Shown here piece after piece: positions 26,178-38,275 of a DNA stretch of 64,000 nt. Every line of letters starts with the position of its first letter. Within the stretch, counting starts at the first letter, position 1. The stretch covers positions 25,097-89,096 of the forward strand of contig NZ_QZWF01000012.1 of the NCBI RefSeq assembly GCF_004187715.1, read 5' to 3'. The notes beneath the pieces were generated by a model. That model saw only the letters and a program-made list of their open reading frames with translations, was not told the origin of the DNA and did not search any database. Both the position numbers and the translations under genes were made by a program. Source of the DNA: Streptomyces sp. F001. Lineage in GTDB: Bacteria > Actinomycetota > Actinomycetes > Streptomycetales > Streptomycetaceae.

Positions 26178-26760
26178 CTACCGCAGGCGCGCCATCAGGG
26201 CGTGCTCGACCAGCGTGATCAGCGCGGACTTGGCGTCCGCGCGGTGCCGGGCGTCGGTGGTGATGATCGGGGTGTCCGGGCCGATCTGGAGTGCCTCGCG
26301 GACCTCGTCGGGCTGGTACGGCTGCTGGCCGTCGAAGCCGTTGAGGGCGATGACGAACGGCAGGCCGCTGTTCTCGAAGTAGTCGACGGGCCGGGAAGCA
26401 GTCGGCGAGCCTGCGCGTGTCGACCAGGAGATCGCGCCGATGGCGCCGCGCACCAGGTCGTCCCACATGAACCAGAAACGGTCCTGGCCCGGCGTACCGA
26501 ACAGGTACAGGATCAGGTCCTGGTCCAGGGTGATACGGCCGAAGTCCATGGCGACCGTGGTGGTCGTCTTGTCCCCGGTGTGGGTGAGGTCGTCGATGCC
26601 TGCCGAAGCAGACGTCATGACGGCCTCCGTGCGCAGCGGGTTGATCTCCGAGACGGCGCCGACGAAACGTGGTCTTGCCCACGCCGAAGCCGCCCGCCAC
26701 CACGATCTTCGCGGAGGTGGTGGAGCGGGAAGGACCGCCGCTAGAGCTTGCGAAGTCCAC
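26178..26760 (-). pseudogene. cvnD2: cvnD2 mirror copy, frame broken
   Basis: Compared with 14036-14617 it gains a G in the GACGG run at about 26388, loses a C at about 26434, and gains an A at about 26667. The frame is therefore wrong at the P-loop end and over about 15 residues after GAI. These are the first indels met when moving right from the axis. The rest matches. Confidence 0.85.
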
Positions 26761-27316
26761 TGAGCACCCTTTCGAGCAGTGTCACGTCTGGCTGGCCGCC
26801 GGCGTTCTCGTCGCCGCCGGGCTGATGGATGGCGACCAGGCCCGCCTCCGCCAAGTCGGCGACGAGGATCCTGGCCACGCCGAGGGGGATCGTGAGCAGA
26901 GCCGAGATCTCGGCCACCGACTTGATCTCCCGGCAGAGGTTGCAGATCCGCTGATGCTCGGGCAGCTGACCCTGCATCTGGTGCGGAGCCGCGGTGGTGT
27001 GCACCAGCGCCTCGATGGCGAGCTGGTACCGCGGCCTGGTGCGGCCGCCCGTCATCGCGTACGGGCGCACCAGGGGGTTGTGCTGTTCGACGCCCCGCGG
27101 CGCCGGCTCAGGGGTGCGGCGCTGCGGCTGCACGGGCTGGATGCGCGGCGCGGCCGGCTGGTCGTACGGCGAGGGCCCGGGGCCCTGTGGCGCGTACGGC
27201 TGCCGGTGGCTCGGCGTGGAGGGGAAGTTGTACCGGTTCTGGGAACCGTCGTTCTGACCCTGGCCAGGGCCGTACGACCAGTTGCCCGAAGACGAACCGC
27301 TTGGGGGTGTTGCCAC
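26741..27316 (-). CDS. cvnC2: cvnC2 mirror copy, 191 aa, altered linker
   Basis: The reading frame is still open because several small losses cancel out. The linker PAPGGASNSHNPL of the left copy reads PAPRGVEQHNPL here, one residue shorter. The DUF742 core is unchanged. The GTG at 27316 corresponds to 13477. Confidence 0.8.
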   Translation of the reverse strand: MATPPSGSSSGNWSYGPGQGQNDGSQNRYNFPSTPSHRQPYAPQGPGPSPYDQPAAPRIQPVQPQRRTPEPAPRGVEQHNPLVRPYAMTGGRTRPRYQLAIEALVHTTAAPHQMQGQLPEHQRICNLCREIKSVAEISALLTIPLGVARILVADLAEAGLVAIHQPGGDENAGGQPDVTLLERVLSGLRKL

Positions 27317-27405
27317 TTTCTCCTCCCCTGTGCCGGCACCCATCGCTGTGGAGCCGCGTCCCGAAACCTTACGGCCACGGGACGCGAAAACGCACCGTCT
27401 GTCTG

Positions 27406-27828
27406 TTAGTTGAGAAGGCTTCCCTGGAGCTCCGCACGGAGATCCGGGGTCAGGACCGTACCGGCACGGTCCACCAGAAGAGCCATCTCGTACCCAATGA
27501 GGCCGATGTCCGCTTCCGGGTGGGCCAGAACGGCGAGCGACGACCCGTCGGAAATGGACATGATGAAGAGGAATCCTCGCTCCATCTCCACAACCGTCTG
27601 GTTCACGCTGCCGCCCTCGAAGATGCGCGAGGCGCCGGCGGTCAGTGAGGTCAGACCGGAGGCGACGGCCGCGAGCTGGTCGGCGCGGTCGCGGGGGAAG
27701 CCTTCGGACATCGCCAGAAGGAGTCCGTCGGCGGAGACCACCACGGTGTGGGACACCCCGGGGGTGTTGTCCACGAAGTTGGTGATCAACCAGTTCAGGT
27801 TCTGTGCCGCCTGGCTCATCGGGCTCAC
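27406..27828 (-). CDS. cvnB2: cvnB2 mirror copy, roadblock/LC7, 140 aa
   Basis: Intact and identical in translation to 12960-13382. The GTG start at 27828 lies one base from the stop of the cvnA2 copy. Confidence 0.88.
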   Translation of the reverse strand: MSPMSQAAQNLNWLITNFVDNTPGVSHTVVVSADGLLLAMSEGFPRDRADQLAAVASGLTSLTAGASRIFEGGSVNQTVVEMERGFLFIMSISDGSSLAVLAHPEADIGLIGYEMALLVDRAGTVLTPDLRAELQGSLLN

Positions 27829-27829
27829 A

Positions 27830-30800
27830 CTAACGCTCCTGGTTGTAGGTGCTGTCAGGACCGAAGCCCTGGCCGTTCGTTTCACTTCCTGCGGTGCGTC
27901 CCCGCTGGACACCCCGGCGCAGGTTGCTCAGCCTGCCCCGGACGTCCTCGGGAGCGCGGGAGACCTGGGGGCCGCCCTGCGGGGTCGTCTCCGCCGCGCC
28001 CTCGACCAGATTGGCCTTGGGCACCGCGCGGCAGGCCGGAGAGAGGTGACTCCACCCGCCTTGGGCTTACGGAGCTGGGAGGCCTGCTGCCACCGCTCGT
28101 CGTTCGCCGAGCGCCAGCCGTCGTCGCCGTTGCTCTGAGCCGAGGGGGCTGCCGGTTCCCGGTTCGCGGCCGGCCCGTGCCCTGCCCGCCGCCGTTGGAC
28201 CCGCGACGGGGAGCCCGGCGTCGGTCAGGTGGTGGCCGGCGGACTGGCCCGTGCCCGGACGGTCGAAGCCTACGCGGTCCCGCTCACTTGCGTCAGCGGC
28301 CTGCGGAGATTCCGCTTCGGGAGCGTACTGGTCCGGGTAGTCGTTCCGGTAGCCGTCCCGCTGCTGCCAGTCGCCCTGGTAGGACTGCTCGTCGAAGGCC
28401 GAGAAGCTCTCCGCGGAACGCGTCGGGCGGCGGCGGGCTCCTCCTGGGCCGGCTCCGCATATGCGGGCTCCGGGTAGCCGCCGTTGGTCGCGAAACCGTC
28501 GCCCTGCGGCATGCCGTTCGGCGCTAGTACGGCTCGTCGTACGACGGCTGCTGCTGCTCCTCGTACGCCGTCTGCTCCTCGTAACCGGTCTGCTGCCCGT
28601 AGGCCGCGGACTGGTCCGGGTAGCCGTTCTGGCCGTTGTCGTACGCCTGCCGGCCGTTGTCGTAGGCCTGCTGGCCGTCGAAGCCGTCGCCGTACGTGGG
28701 CGCCTCGGTGCCCTGCGGGCCGTGCGTCTGGGCCTCCAGGGCCGCGCGGCGCTCCTCGCGCATCAGGAGCGGCCCACCGGGTCCAGCTCGCGGATGTCGT
28801 CGGGGACCTCGACGTAGCGGCTGTCGTCGAAGCCGAGTTCGGCGGCCGTGCGCATCGGCGGGTGGTTGAAGCTCTCACCCTGGAGCTGCTGCTCCGGGAT
28901 GATCTGCGAGACCGTGAACTCCTCGCGGTCCGGCGCCTGTTCGCCGCCACCGCCGTGCGTGATGGCGTCGGGGAGCATGACCAGCGACGTGGTGCCGGCC
29001 TGCTCGCCGGAGGGGCGCAGCTGGACGCGGATGCCGTGCCGGTCGGACAGCCGGCCGACCACGAAGAGGCCCATGCGCTGGGAGATCGCGGCGTCCACGG
29101 TCGGCGGTTGGCCAGCTTGTGGTTGATGTCCGCGAAGTCCTCGGCGGTCAGGCCGATGCCCTTGTCGTGGATCTCGATCATGACCCGCCGTCGGCAAGCG
29201 GGTTGCGGTCACCCGAACTGGTCTGCGGCGAGGAGAACGTCCGTCGCGTTCTCCAGCAGCTCGGCCAGCAGGTGCACGAGGTCGGTCACGGCGCGGCCGT
29301 GGATCTCGGCCTCCGGGACACCGGATATCTCGATGCGCTCGTACTGCTCCACCTCGGAGGAGGCGGCGCGCAGCACGTCGACCAGCGGGACCGGCTGGTC
29401 CCAGCGGCGGCCGGGCTCCTCGCCGGCGAGGACCAGGAGGTTCTCGCCGTTGCGGCGCATACGGGTGGCCAGTGGTCCAGGCGGAAGAGGTTCTCAGCTG
29501 TCCGGTCGGCCTCGTTGTTCTCCAGGTCGGTGATCAGGTCAGCTGGCCCTCGATCAGCGACTGGTTGCGCCGCGACAGGTTGGTGAAGATCGCGTTGATG
29601 TTGCCCCGCAGCAGCGCCTGTTCGGCGGCGAGCCGGACGGCCTCGCGGTGGACCTGGTCGAAGGCCCGGGCGACCTCGCCGATCTCGTCCGTGGAGGTGA
29701 TCGGATGGGCGACACACGGGTGTCGACGCGACCGGGGTCGGTCCGCGAGAGCTGGTCGACCAGCATCGGCAGACGCTGCTCGGCGATGCCGAAGGCGGCG
29801 TTGCGCAGCTGGCGCATCGAGCGCTCATCTGGCGGGCCACCATGCCGGCCAGGATGAACGCGGCGAGCAGGGCGACCACGACGGCGGCACCCACGATGAA
29901 GGCGTCCGCTTGGCGTCGTCGGCGATGCTCGCGGCCTCGCTCACCGCGGTGTCGGCCAGGTCCGACTCGATCTGGCGGTAGGCGTCGTACTTGAGCGTGT
30001 TGACCGCCCACCAGTTCGTCGGTGATGCCCTGCTGGGCGAGCGCGTCGAGGTCGTCGGCGGACTGCAGGCCCGAGATCGCCGCGACCATGTCCTCCGGTT
30101 TGGCCGGCGGCGCCTTGTAATCCGGGTTCTTGGCCAGCTGTTGCTTGGCCATTTCCTGGCCGTCCGCCCGGATCTGCGTCTCGGCGTCCTCGAGCTTCTG
30201 CGCGTCTGCCTCGGTGCCACCGCCGATGTACTCCTGGACGGCGATGCCCTCGAGGTAGGCGTAGGAGGACAGGGCGACGCGCTGCCTGGCCAGGTCGGTG
30301 GGCTTCGGGCCGGGCTTGATCAGCAGGTGCGTACCGATGGAGCGCTCCAGCGACAGCGCCGCCTTGGTCAGCGAGATCGCGTAGACCGTACGGCCGTAGC
30401 TGGTGATGTTTCCGGTGCCCAGACCGAGCTCGTTGGCCATCTCCATCAGCGGGTGGGCGACGGCGACGTAGCCCTCCTCGGTCTTCACACCGTCGAGCTT
30501 GCTCGTGTACGCGGCCGCGCGCAGGTTCTGAAGCTTGGGCTCCTCCTCGCGGAACAGGCCCAGACGGCGCTCCAGACCGGCCTTCTCCGGCATGTTCTGC
30601 GCAGCCTCGTCGAAGGCGTCGGCGGCCTCGTCCGTCTTCTTGCGGGCCTGGACGACCGCGGGGTCGTCCTGGCCCTTGCCCGTCAGGAGCGGGGAGGCGG
30701 TGACGTCACGCTCGTTGTAGAGCGCGTCGCCGTAGCTCAGGGCGGCCCGGACCAGACGCGCGGTGTTCTCCGCGTCCTCGGCCTCCTGCCAGGTGTCGAT

Positions 30801-31029
30801 CGAGCTGCTCACCTGGAAGCCGCCCATGACCAGGCCGACCAGTACGGAATCAGCAGGATCGCGTTCAGTCGGGTGGCCACCCGCCAGTTGCGCGGGAGAA
30901 ACGGCCCCGCTCGGGGCGGGCGCGGCCGTCGGCTCCGGACCGGGCACAACGGGGGCGGGCGCCGCTCCGCGCGACGGCGGGGTGAAGTTGCCCCGGGCGG
31001 GCGGCGGGACCTTTGTTGCTTCGCCTCAC
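27830..31029 (-). pseudogene. cvnA2: cvnA2 mirror copy, multiple frameshifts
   Basis: It spans 3200 bp against 3225 in the left arm, a net loss of 25 bases. Open stretches in shifted frames cover the sensing domain, the HAMP region, the LDHLATRMRRN segment and the Tyr/Gln-rich tail, so the gene is recognisable throughout. Losses fall mostly in runs of G or C. No clustered deletion or insertion element is present. Confidence 0.85.
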
Positions 31030-31420
31030 TCGACCAACAACCTCTCGGCGGCGTCGGCACCTACGTCGTGCCGCTGTGTCTCAGAGCCCACTTCGCCAAC
31101 GACCATCAAGTACGTCTTTGACCTTTGGGCAGTTCAGGCATTCCAGCACGTCGACCTGCGCTCTTCCAAACATGGGATGACGGGGATTCCGAGCGATCAA
31201 GGCCCCAGATAAAACGGTCATAAAGAGCGAGCCCCGTCAAAAGACGGGGCTTTTGTGCGCGCAGCGACACCAGTCGACCGCGACGCGTGGCCGTGCCACC
31301 CGATTCCTCTGCCGAAACGTTATGAACACCGAAGCCGACCGTGTCAAAGGCCACAGCCGGCTTCAGCATCCGTACTCATATGTCTACGGCAACTGCCGTA
31401 CGGCGCTGCCTATTTGAGTG
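31030..31420. promoter_or_regulatory. gap between conservon copies, mirror of 9343-9733
   Basis: No gene is supported. It contains the terminator copy at 31230-31251 and otherwise the cvn2 leader in mirror image. Confidence 0.45.
31230..31251 (-). terminator. terminator after the cvnD1 mirror copy
   Basis: The 9-bp stem AGCCCCGTC/GACGGGGCT with loop AAAA on this strand matches 9512-9533. Confidence 0.82.
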
Positions 31421-31995
31421 CTACTTCAGCCGGGCCATCAAAGCGTGCTCGACCAGCGTGATCAGCGCGGACTTGGCGTCCGCGCGGTGCCGGGCGTCAG
31501 TGGTGATGATCGGGTGTCCGGGCCGATCTGGAGTGCCTCGCGGACCTCGTCGGGCTGGTACGGCTGCTGGCCGTCGAAGCCGTTGAGGGCGACGACGAAC
31601 GGCAGACCGCTGTTCTCGAAGTAGTCCACGGCCGGGAAGCAGTCCGCCAGCCGGCGCGTGTCCACCAGCACCACCGCGCCGATGGCGCCGCGCACCAGGT
31701 CGTCCCACATGAACCAGAAGCGGTCCTGGCCCGGCGTACCGAACAGGTACAGGATCAGGTCCTGGTCCAGGGTGATACGGCCGAAGTCCATCGCCACCGT
31801 CGTGGTGGTCTTGCCCCCGGTGTGCGTGAGGTCGTCGATGCCCGCGCTCGCGGACGTCATGACCGCCTCGGTGCGCAGCGGGTTGATCTCCGAGACGGCG
31901 CCGACGAACGTGGTCTTGCCCACGCCGAAGCCGCCCGCCACCACGATCTTCGCCGATGTGGTGGCGCCTCTCGGTTCAGAGCTTGCGAAGTCCAC
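31421..31995 (-). pseudogene. cvnD1: cvnD1 mirror copy, one-base loss and divergent tract
   Basis: One G is missing in the GATCGGGG run near 31510, so the last 35 or so residues are out of frame. Separately, bases 31792-31870 differ from the left-arm cvnD1 at 14 positions in 12 codons. Eleven of these codons are synonymous and one changes Asp to Gly in HTGDK. This version is unlike cvnD2 and is probably the true cvnD1 sequence. Confidence 0.85.
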
Positions 31996-32373
31996 TGAGC
32001 ACCCTTTCGAGCAGTGTCACGTCCGGAGCACCGCCGTTGTTCTCGTCGCCGCCCGGCTGGTGGACGGCCACGAGTCCGGCCTCGGCGAGGTCCGCCACGA
32101 GGATCCGGGCCACCCCGAGCGGCATGGCGAGCAGTGCCGACACCTCGGCGACCGACTTCACCTCGCGGCACAGATGGCAGATGCGCTGGTGCTCCGGGAG
32201 CAGCCCCATGAGCGCTGCCGGGTCGGCCGTTGTGCTGATCAGTGCCTCGAGGGCGAGCTGGTAGCGCGGCCGGGTCCGGCCGCCGGTCATCGCGTACGGA
32301 CGTACCAGCGGCTGGTCGCCCTCGTCCCCGTACGGATCTGTGTACGGATCATGAGAGGCGGTGGGCGGGTCAT
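31976..32373 (-). pseudogene. cvnC1: cvnC1 mirror copy, frameshift at codon 2-3
   Basis: One G of a GGGG run just after the ATG at 32373 is missing, so the native start is out of frame with the body. The DUF742 core from LVRPYAM to the end is intact. Confidence 0.85.
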
Positions 32374-32481
32374 GAATCCTCCGGGCGGGACAGCAAGTTG
32401 GTCAGTCGTGCCGTCTGACGGGGGCCGGTGGGGGATTGTGGCGGCCGGACGGTGATTTGGTGAGACGGTGATCCGGGATCG

Positions 32482-32903
32482 CTAGTGGAGCAGACTTCCT
32501 TGCAGTTCGGCGCGCAGGTCGGGCGTGAGCACCGCGCCCGCGCGGTCGACCAGCAGCGCCATCTCGTAGCCGACGAGACCGATGTCGCAGTCGGGGTGCG
32601 CGAGAACGGCCAGGGACGAGCCGTCCGAGATGGACATGAGGAAAAGGAAACCTCGCTCCATCTCCACGACGGTCTGCGCCACGTCGCCCCCCTCGAAGAT
32701 CCGGGAGGCCCCGGCCGTCAGCGAGGTGAGCCCCGACGCGACCGCCGCCAACTGGTCGGCCCGGTCGCGCGGAAAGCCCTCCGACAGCGCCAGGAGGAGA
32801 CCGTCGGCGGACACGACGACGGTTGGGACACCCCGGGGGTGTTGTCCACGAAGTTGGTGATCAACCAGTTCAGGTTCTGTGCCGCCTGGCTCATCGGACT
32901 CAA
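32482..32903 (-). pseudogene. cvnB1: cvnB1 mirror copy, one-base loss
   Basis: It is 422 bp against 423 in the left arm. A base is missing near 32825, in the codons for SHTVV, which shifts the frame after about 26 residues. The remainder is identical to CvnB1. Confidence 0.85.
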
Positions 32904-35900
32904 CTAACGCTCCTGCTGGTGAGTGGGGCTCGAAGCTGCCCGTCTGGCCGGACCCGGCCTGACGGCCCTGTGCGATACCCCGACGGAGGTTGGTCAGCCG
33001 ACCGCGCACGTCCTGGGGCGCACGCGAGACCTGCGGACCGCTCTGGTGCGGTTGCTGCTGAGCAGTGCCCGGGACGAGGTTCGCCCGGGCACCCGGCGCG
33101 GCAGACCGGAGGTGGTGACACCGCCCGCGGCCGGCTGCCGGACGCGTTCCGCCTGCCGGACGAGATCGTCGTTCGGCGAGCTGCGCCAGGCGGCGGCGGG
33201 GCGCTGAGGGGCCGCGGAGCCTGCGGCTGGCGCGGGGCCGGTGCGGAGCCGTTGCCCTGCGGCCGGTCGGGCCGGCGCTGTGGCTCGGGCTGCTGACCCT
33301 GCTGGCCGTGGAACCAGTTGGTCTCCAGCGTGTCGTACAGCGGCGTACGCCCGTCACCGGGGCCCGAGGCCGGCGGCAGCGCCTCCGGCTCCGGGCGGGC
33401 GGGCCTCTGCGGACGCTGCGGGGCCGGGGGCCGCTGGGCACCGAAGTCGCCTTGCGGCCGCTCGTACTGGCCCGGACCCGAGGGGTTCTGGTGGCCGCCG
33501 GGCAGCGTGTGCTGCCCGGTCGAGGAGCCGTCGTGCCCGGCGTGGAGAACTGGCCGGTAGCCCGTTGTCGTAAGCCTGAGGAACCGGGAACTGTCCCGTG
33601 GAGCCGTTGCCGTACGCCTGGGCGCCGGGAACTGGCCGGTGGAGCCGTTGTCGTACTGCGGCGGAGCGGCGTACTGGCCGGTGGAGCCGTTGTCGTGCGC
33701 CTGAGGTGCGGCGAACTGCCCCGTCGTGGACGAGTTGTTCGGCCCGTTCTGCGTGCCGAAGACGTCCGGGCGGACGAACTGGCCGCTTTCTGCTGGCCGT
33801 TCGGGCGCCGGAGCCCTGGCGGTCGTCGATCCGCGGAACCGCCGGCATCTCGGCGGTGGCGCCGGGGCCCTGGCGGTCGTTCACGCGGGCATCCGGGCCG
33901 TCTGCGAGACGTCCGGCTCCTCGTGGCCGCGCGGGGTGTCCAGCGCGGCGCGCGGCACCGGCGGCTGCGCGTTCTCGTCGCTCCAGCTCGGCCGGGACTG
34001 CTGGTTGCTGCCCGGCAGCTCGGCCCGTGCGCCACCGCGCGGCGGCAGCTGCGGCTGACGTCCACGCCGGCTGCGCTCGGTACCCGCGCCCGCGTCGCCG
34101 CGCTGCGGCGGCACGTTGCCGCGGCCGTCCTGGCCCTGCGGGCCACCGGAGGCCTGGGAGCCCATGCCCGCCGGGGTGGGCCGGCCCTGGGGCATCTGCG
34201 GTCCGCGTGCACCGCCCGGAGCCCCGGACGGCCGCCCGAGTCCCGGCCCGGCAGCTCGGCCCGCGGCCCCTGGCCGGCACCGAGCCGGCCACCGCCACCG
34301 GACGCACCGGCCCGAGGGCACCCGCGCGGGCGCACCGGCGCCCAGCGAACCGCCGTTGTCACGGCGGGCCGCGGCCACACCGGCGGCGGCCTGCGCCGCG
34401 GCCGGGCCACCGGCGCCACCCTGACCGGGCTTGCCCTGCGGCTTCTTGCCGCCCTGGGCGACGTCGACGGGCAGCATGACCAGCGCGGTCGTACCACCGG
34501 AGTCGGACGGGCGCAGCTGGATCCGGATGCCGTGCCGCTGCGACAGCCGGCCGACCACGAACAGACCCATGCGCCGGGAGACGGAGACGTCCACGGTGGG
34601 CGGCGAGGCGAGCCGCTCGTTGATCTGGGCGAGGTCCTCGGCGAGAGGCCGATGCCGGTGTCGTGGATCTCGATCAGCACCCGGCCGTCGGGCAGGCGTG
34701 ACCGGTGACCTTGACCTTGGTCTGCGGCGAGGAGAACGACGTGGCGTTCTCCAGCAGCTCGGCGAGCAGGTGCACGAGGTCGTTGACCACGCGGCCGGCG
34801 ACCTGGGTGGTCGGCACCGCGGCCAGCTCGATGCGCTCGTACTGCTCCACCTCGGACGCGGCGGCGCGGAGCACGTCGACCAGCGGACGGGCGGTCCAGC
34901 GTCGGCCGGGCTCCTCACCCGCGAGGACGAGGAGGTTCTCGCCGTTACGGCGCATACGGGTGGCGAGGTGGTCCAGCTTGAACAGCGAGGCCAGCTGGTC
35001 CGGGTCCGCTTCCCGGGACTCCAGTTCGGAGATCAGCGACAGCTGGCGCTGGATCAGGCCCTGGGAGCGACGCGAGAGGTTGGTGAACATCGCGTTGACG
35101 TTGCCCCGCAGCAGGGCCTGCTCGGCGGCGAGGCGGACCGCCTCGCGGTGCACGTCGTCGAACACCGCGGCCACTCGGCCGATCTCGTCGCGGGAGTGCA
35201 CACGACCGACTCCACGGACGTGTCCACGTCCTGCGGGTCGGACTCGGACAGCTGCTTGACCAGCTCGGGCAGCCGGTCCTGGGCGACCTTCGTCGCGGTG
35301 TCCTCCAGCGGCGCAGCGAGCGGATCATGGACCGGGCCACCACGAAGGCGCCGACCAGCGAGACGCCGAGCACGAGCAGGATCAGCGCACCGGAGATGAT
35401 CGCCTCGCGCTCCGACTCGCTGCGCAGCTCGCGGGCCTGCTGCTCCATGTCCTCGAGCAGCTTGCGCTCGATGTTCTTCATCTGCTGGATCTTGGTGGAG
35501 CTGTCGTCCAGCCAGTCCCGGTAGGAGCGCCTCTCCAACCCGGCGAGGCCGTTCTCCCGCAGCGCGCGGCCGGCGTAGGTGTCGGTGGCCTCGATGACGG
35601 AGTTGCCCCGGTCGATGGGCTTGAGGAGCTCCTCGGCCCCTTCACCGAAGATGCTGGTGAAGCTGCGCAGTTCGGATATCTGGCTTTCCAGCGCCGATTC
35701 TGCGTACAGCCGGTCGTTCTCGGACAGGTCGCGGCCGTCTTGGTGTTCGCGGGCAGCGCCGCCGCCAGGACCGCGCGCTGGATCGACGCGTACTCCTTGG
35801 CGGAGGAGAACGCCGACAGGCGCGGGTGCGCTGGATCATGTCGGGGTTGCTGTCGCCTCCGCCATGTCCTGCGAGGTCGAGCAGGTGCGTGATGAGGCGG

Positions 35901-36562
35901 TGGTAGGCCTCCACCGTCTGCGTGGAGTTGTCCTCGGCCTCGTAGGCGTTGCTGCGGATCTCGTTGAGGCCGTTGAGATCGCGGGCGAGGCCGACCAGGC
36001 TGTCGCGGACGCCCTGGAGGTTGCCGTCCTTGCTGGCGGAGTCGACCTCCTCGGAGGCGGCGAGGAAGTTCTCCAGCGCCCGGTCCGTCTTGGTCTGGAG
36101 GCCCTTGACCGTGGTCGTGCTGGCCGTCGAGCCGTGCGCCAGCGGGGGCGGACTGGTCGCGCTCCTCCTGGAGCGCGGCGGCCAGTTCGGTCGCCTGCTT
36201 GGTCATTTCCGTCAGCAGCTTCATGTTGTCGAGCTGCTGGATGTCGTCCATGGACTGTGTTGATACGCAGTGCGCCGAGCGAGGTGGCCGCGACCACCGG
36301 CAGCGCGAGCAGCGACACCAGACGGGTGGAGATGCGCCAGTTGCGCAGGGCTATGCGCGGCCCGGGCCGCTCGATCCCTGCGGAGGCTTCACCGCCGGAG
36401 CGGCCGCCGGAGTGCCCGAAGGCGCCGATGCGCCGGGGCGCGCACCGCCGTCACCGGACGGGCCCGGGCCCTGGGCGTGCTGGGGCGAGGAACCGCGGTC
36501 GGTCCGCCGTGCGGCTCCGGCTCCGCCGAAGCGCTGCCATCCCTCTTGAAACGTCCCTGCAC
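32904..36562 (-). pseudogene. cvnA1: cvnA1 mirror copy, multiple frameshifts
   Basis: It spans 3659 bp against 3687, a net loss of 28. All domains of CvnA1 can be followed in shifting frames, including the TGQF repeats at about 33530-33730, where further bases are lost. A T is gained near 36261 in the first membrane-proximal segment. The damage is evenly spread. Confidence 0.85.
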
Positions 36563-37141
36563 TAGCGTCGCAACCTCTGGACCAGGCGCCCCTCCGCGAA
36601 CGGAAGGACGGTGTCGGCGTCGATCGGGAGCGCCCTGAATGCGCACCCGGATGGTCGTGAGTGACCGGCGCTGGACTCCCCCTTCTTGCCGCCACTCGGC
36701 GCTGTTTCGCGCCCCTGCGCACCGGCTCGATCCTGCGGCGGTCCGTGGAATTCCAGCACAGTGCCGGATCTCCAACAAGGCCAGTTGGTCAGGCTGTGAC
36801 ATCCGTGACACCGCGTGAGGGGTGCGTCACGACACGTAGAGCGACCTCCGCCTTATAGCGGACATTTCTGAGCGAGTCGTCGAGGCGGGCGGGGTGTCCC
36901 AGTCGCGATGATCAGGAGCGGAATGTCGGCTTCAGGGGGTCAATGTCCGTTTCATTGGTATGAGTTGCCAGCCTGAATTGACCGGTTTGAGCTCGAGATC
37001 GTGAGCAAACTCACACGCGGCCGCAGGGCGCTGCGTGCCATCCGCTGGGAATCGGATGTTTAGCCTGACGCTTTACAAGAGGAGACCTTCTGCCAACCGG
37101 CGCTTCCGGCGCCCCGTACACGACAGGGTTTCAGTACAACC
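36563..37141. promoter_or_regulatory. control region copy between cvnA1 and the small gene
   Basis: This is the mirror of 3588-4166 with the same dyads and TTGACC box. No gene is supported. Confidence 0.4.
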
Positions 37142-37336
37142 GTGAAGACGACGATGATGTTCCGCACGATAGCCAACCGCGGCGCACGACGCTGGCGCAC
37201 CTCGACGACGCCGACGAACTGCAGACCCCGGATCACCCGGAGCACTCCGTCGACCTCCCGACCCAGACCGCCAACCCCCGCCGCACGGTCCTGATGGACG
37301 TCCCGGCCGGGGCTGCCGCGGCGGAGCAGGCTAGGC
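37142..37336 (+). pseudogene. 64-aa NPRRT-motif peptide gene, mirror copy, stop lost
   Basis: Both ANPRRT motifs and the body match 3393-3587. A G is missing in the last codons (AEQG), so the native TAG is out of frame and translation would run on through the terminator into the FAH copy. Confidence 0.7.
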
Positions 37337-37345
37337 AAGCACTCC

Positions 37346-37382
37346 ACAGGCCCCCTTGCGCAGTGACGCGCGAGGGGCCTGT
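37346..37382 (+). terminator. stem-loop after the small gene, mirror copy
   Basis: The same near-perfect stem as 3345-3381. Confidence 0.6.
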
Positions 37383-37495
37383 GAAGCCGAGACGCTGCCG
37401 TTCCTTCCCCTCCAGCCTGATCCACCGGACAGGCCCCGCCGAGATAGCCTGGAGCGTCAGACTTCAGCCAGCTCAGTCAAGGGGCCAAGCATCCC

Positions 37496-38275
37496 GTGCG
37501 CATCGCCAGGTTCTCCATCGACGGGAACGTCGCCTTCGGCGCGGTCGAGGGCGACCAGCCGGACGAGCTCGTCCTCGACATCATCAAGGGCATCCCGTTC
37601 GCGGACTTCGAGCTCTCCGGTACGAAGGTCCCGCTGAGCAAGGTCCGGCTGCTGCCGCCGGTGCTCCCCAACAAGGTCGTGGCCTTCGGCCGCAACTACG
37701 CCGAGCAGCAGCGCGCGTGAGCTGGGCAACGAGGTCCCGGACGCCCCGTTCGCCTTCTTCAAACCGTCCACCTCGGTGATCGGCCCCGGCGACGAGATCC
37801 AGTACCCCTCCTTCTCCGAGGAACTCCACCACGAGGCCGAGCTGGCCGTCGTGATCGGCCGCCTGTGCCGCGAGGTCCCGCGCGAGCGCGTCAAGGACGT
37901 GATCCTGGGCTACACCTGCGCCAACGACATCACCGCCCGTGACGTGCAGAGGCGCGAGAAGCAGTGGGCCAGGGCCAAGGGCTTCGACACCTCCTGCCCG
38001 CTCGGCCCCTGGGTGGAGACGGACGTCGACCCGTCGGACCTCACCATCCAGCTCACCGTCAACGGACAGCAACGCCAGCTCGGCCGCACCAGCGAGATGA
38101 TCCACCCGATCGAGGATCTGATCGTCAACATCTCCGAGGCCATGACGCTGCTCCCGGCGACGTGATCCTCACGGGCACCCCCGCGGGGGTCGGCCCCCTC
38201 GCTGTCGGCGACGAGGTCTCCGTCAGCATCGAAGGCATCGGCACTCTCACCAACAAGGTTGTCAAGCGTGGCTAG
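37496..38275 (+). pseudogene. FAH-family gene, mirror copy, two frame breaks
   Basis: Four bases (GCAG type) are gained near 37707 after NYAE, and one C is lost near 38157 in a CCCC run. All metal-site motifs are still present in the middle frame. The end overlaps the gltX copy as in the left arm. Confidence 0.85.
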
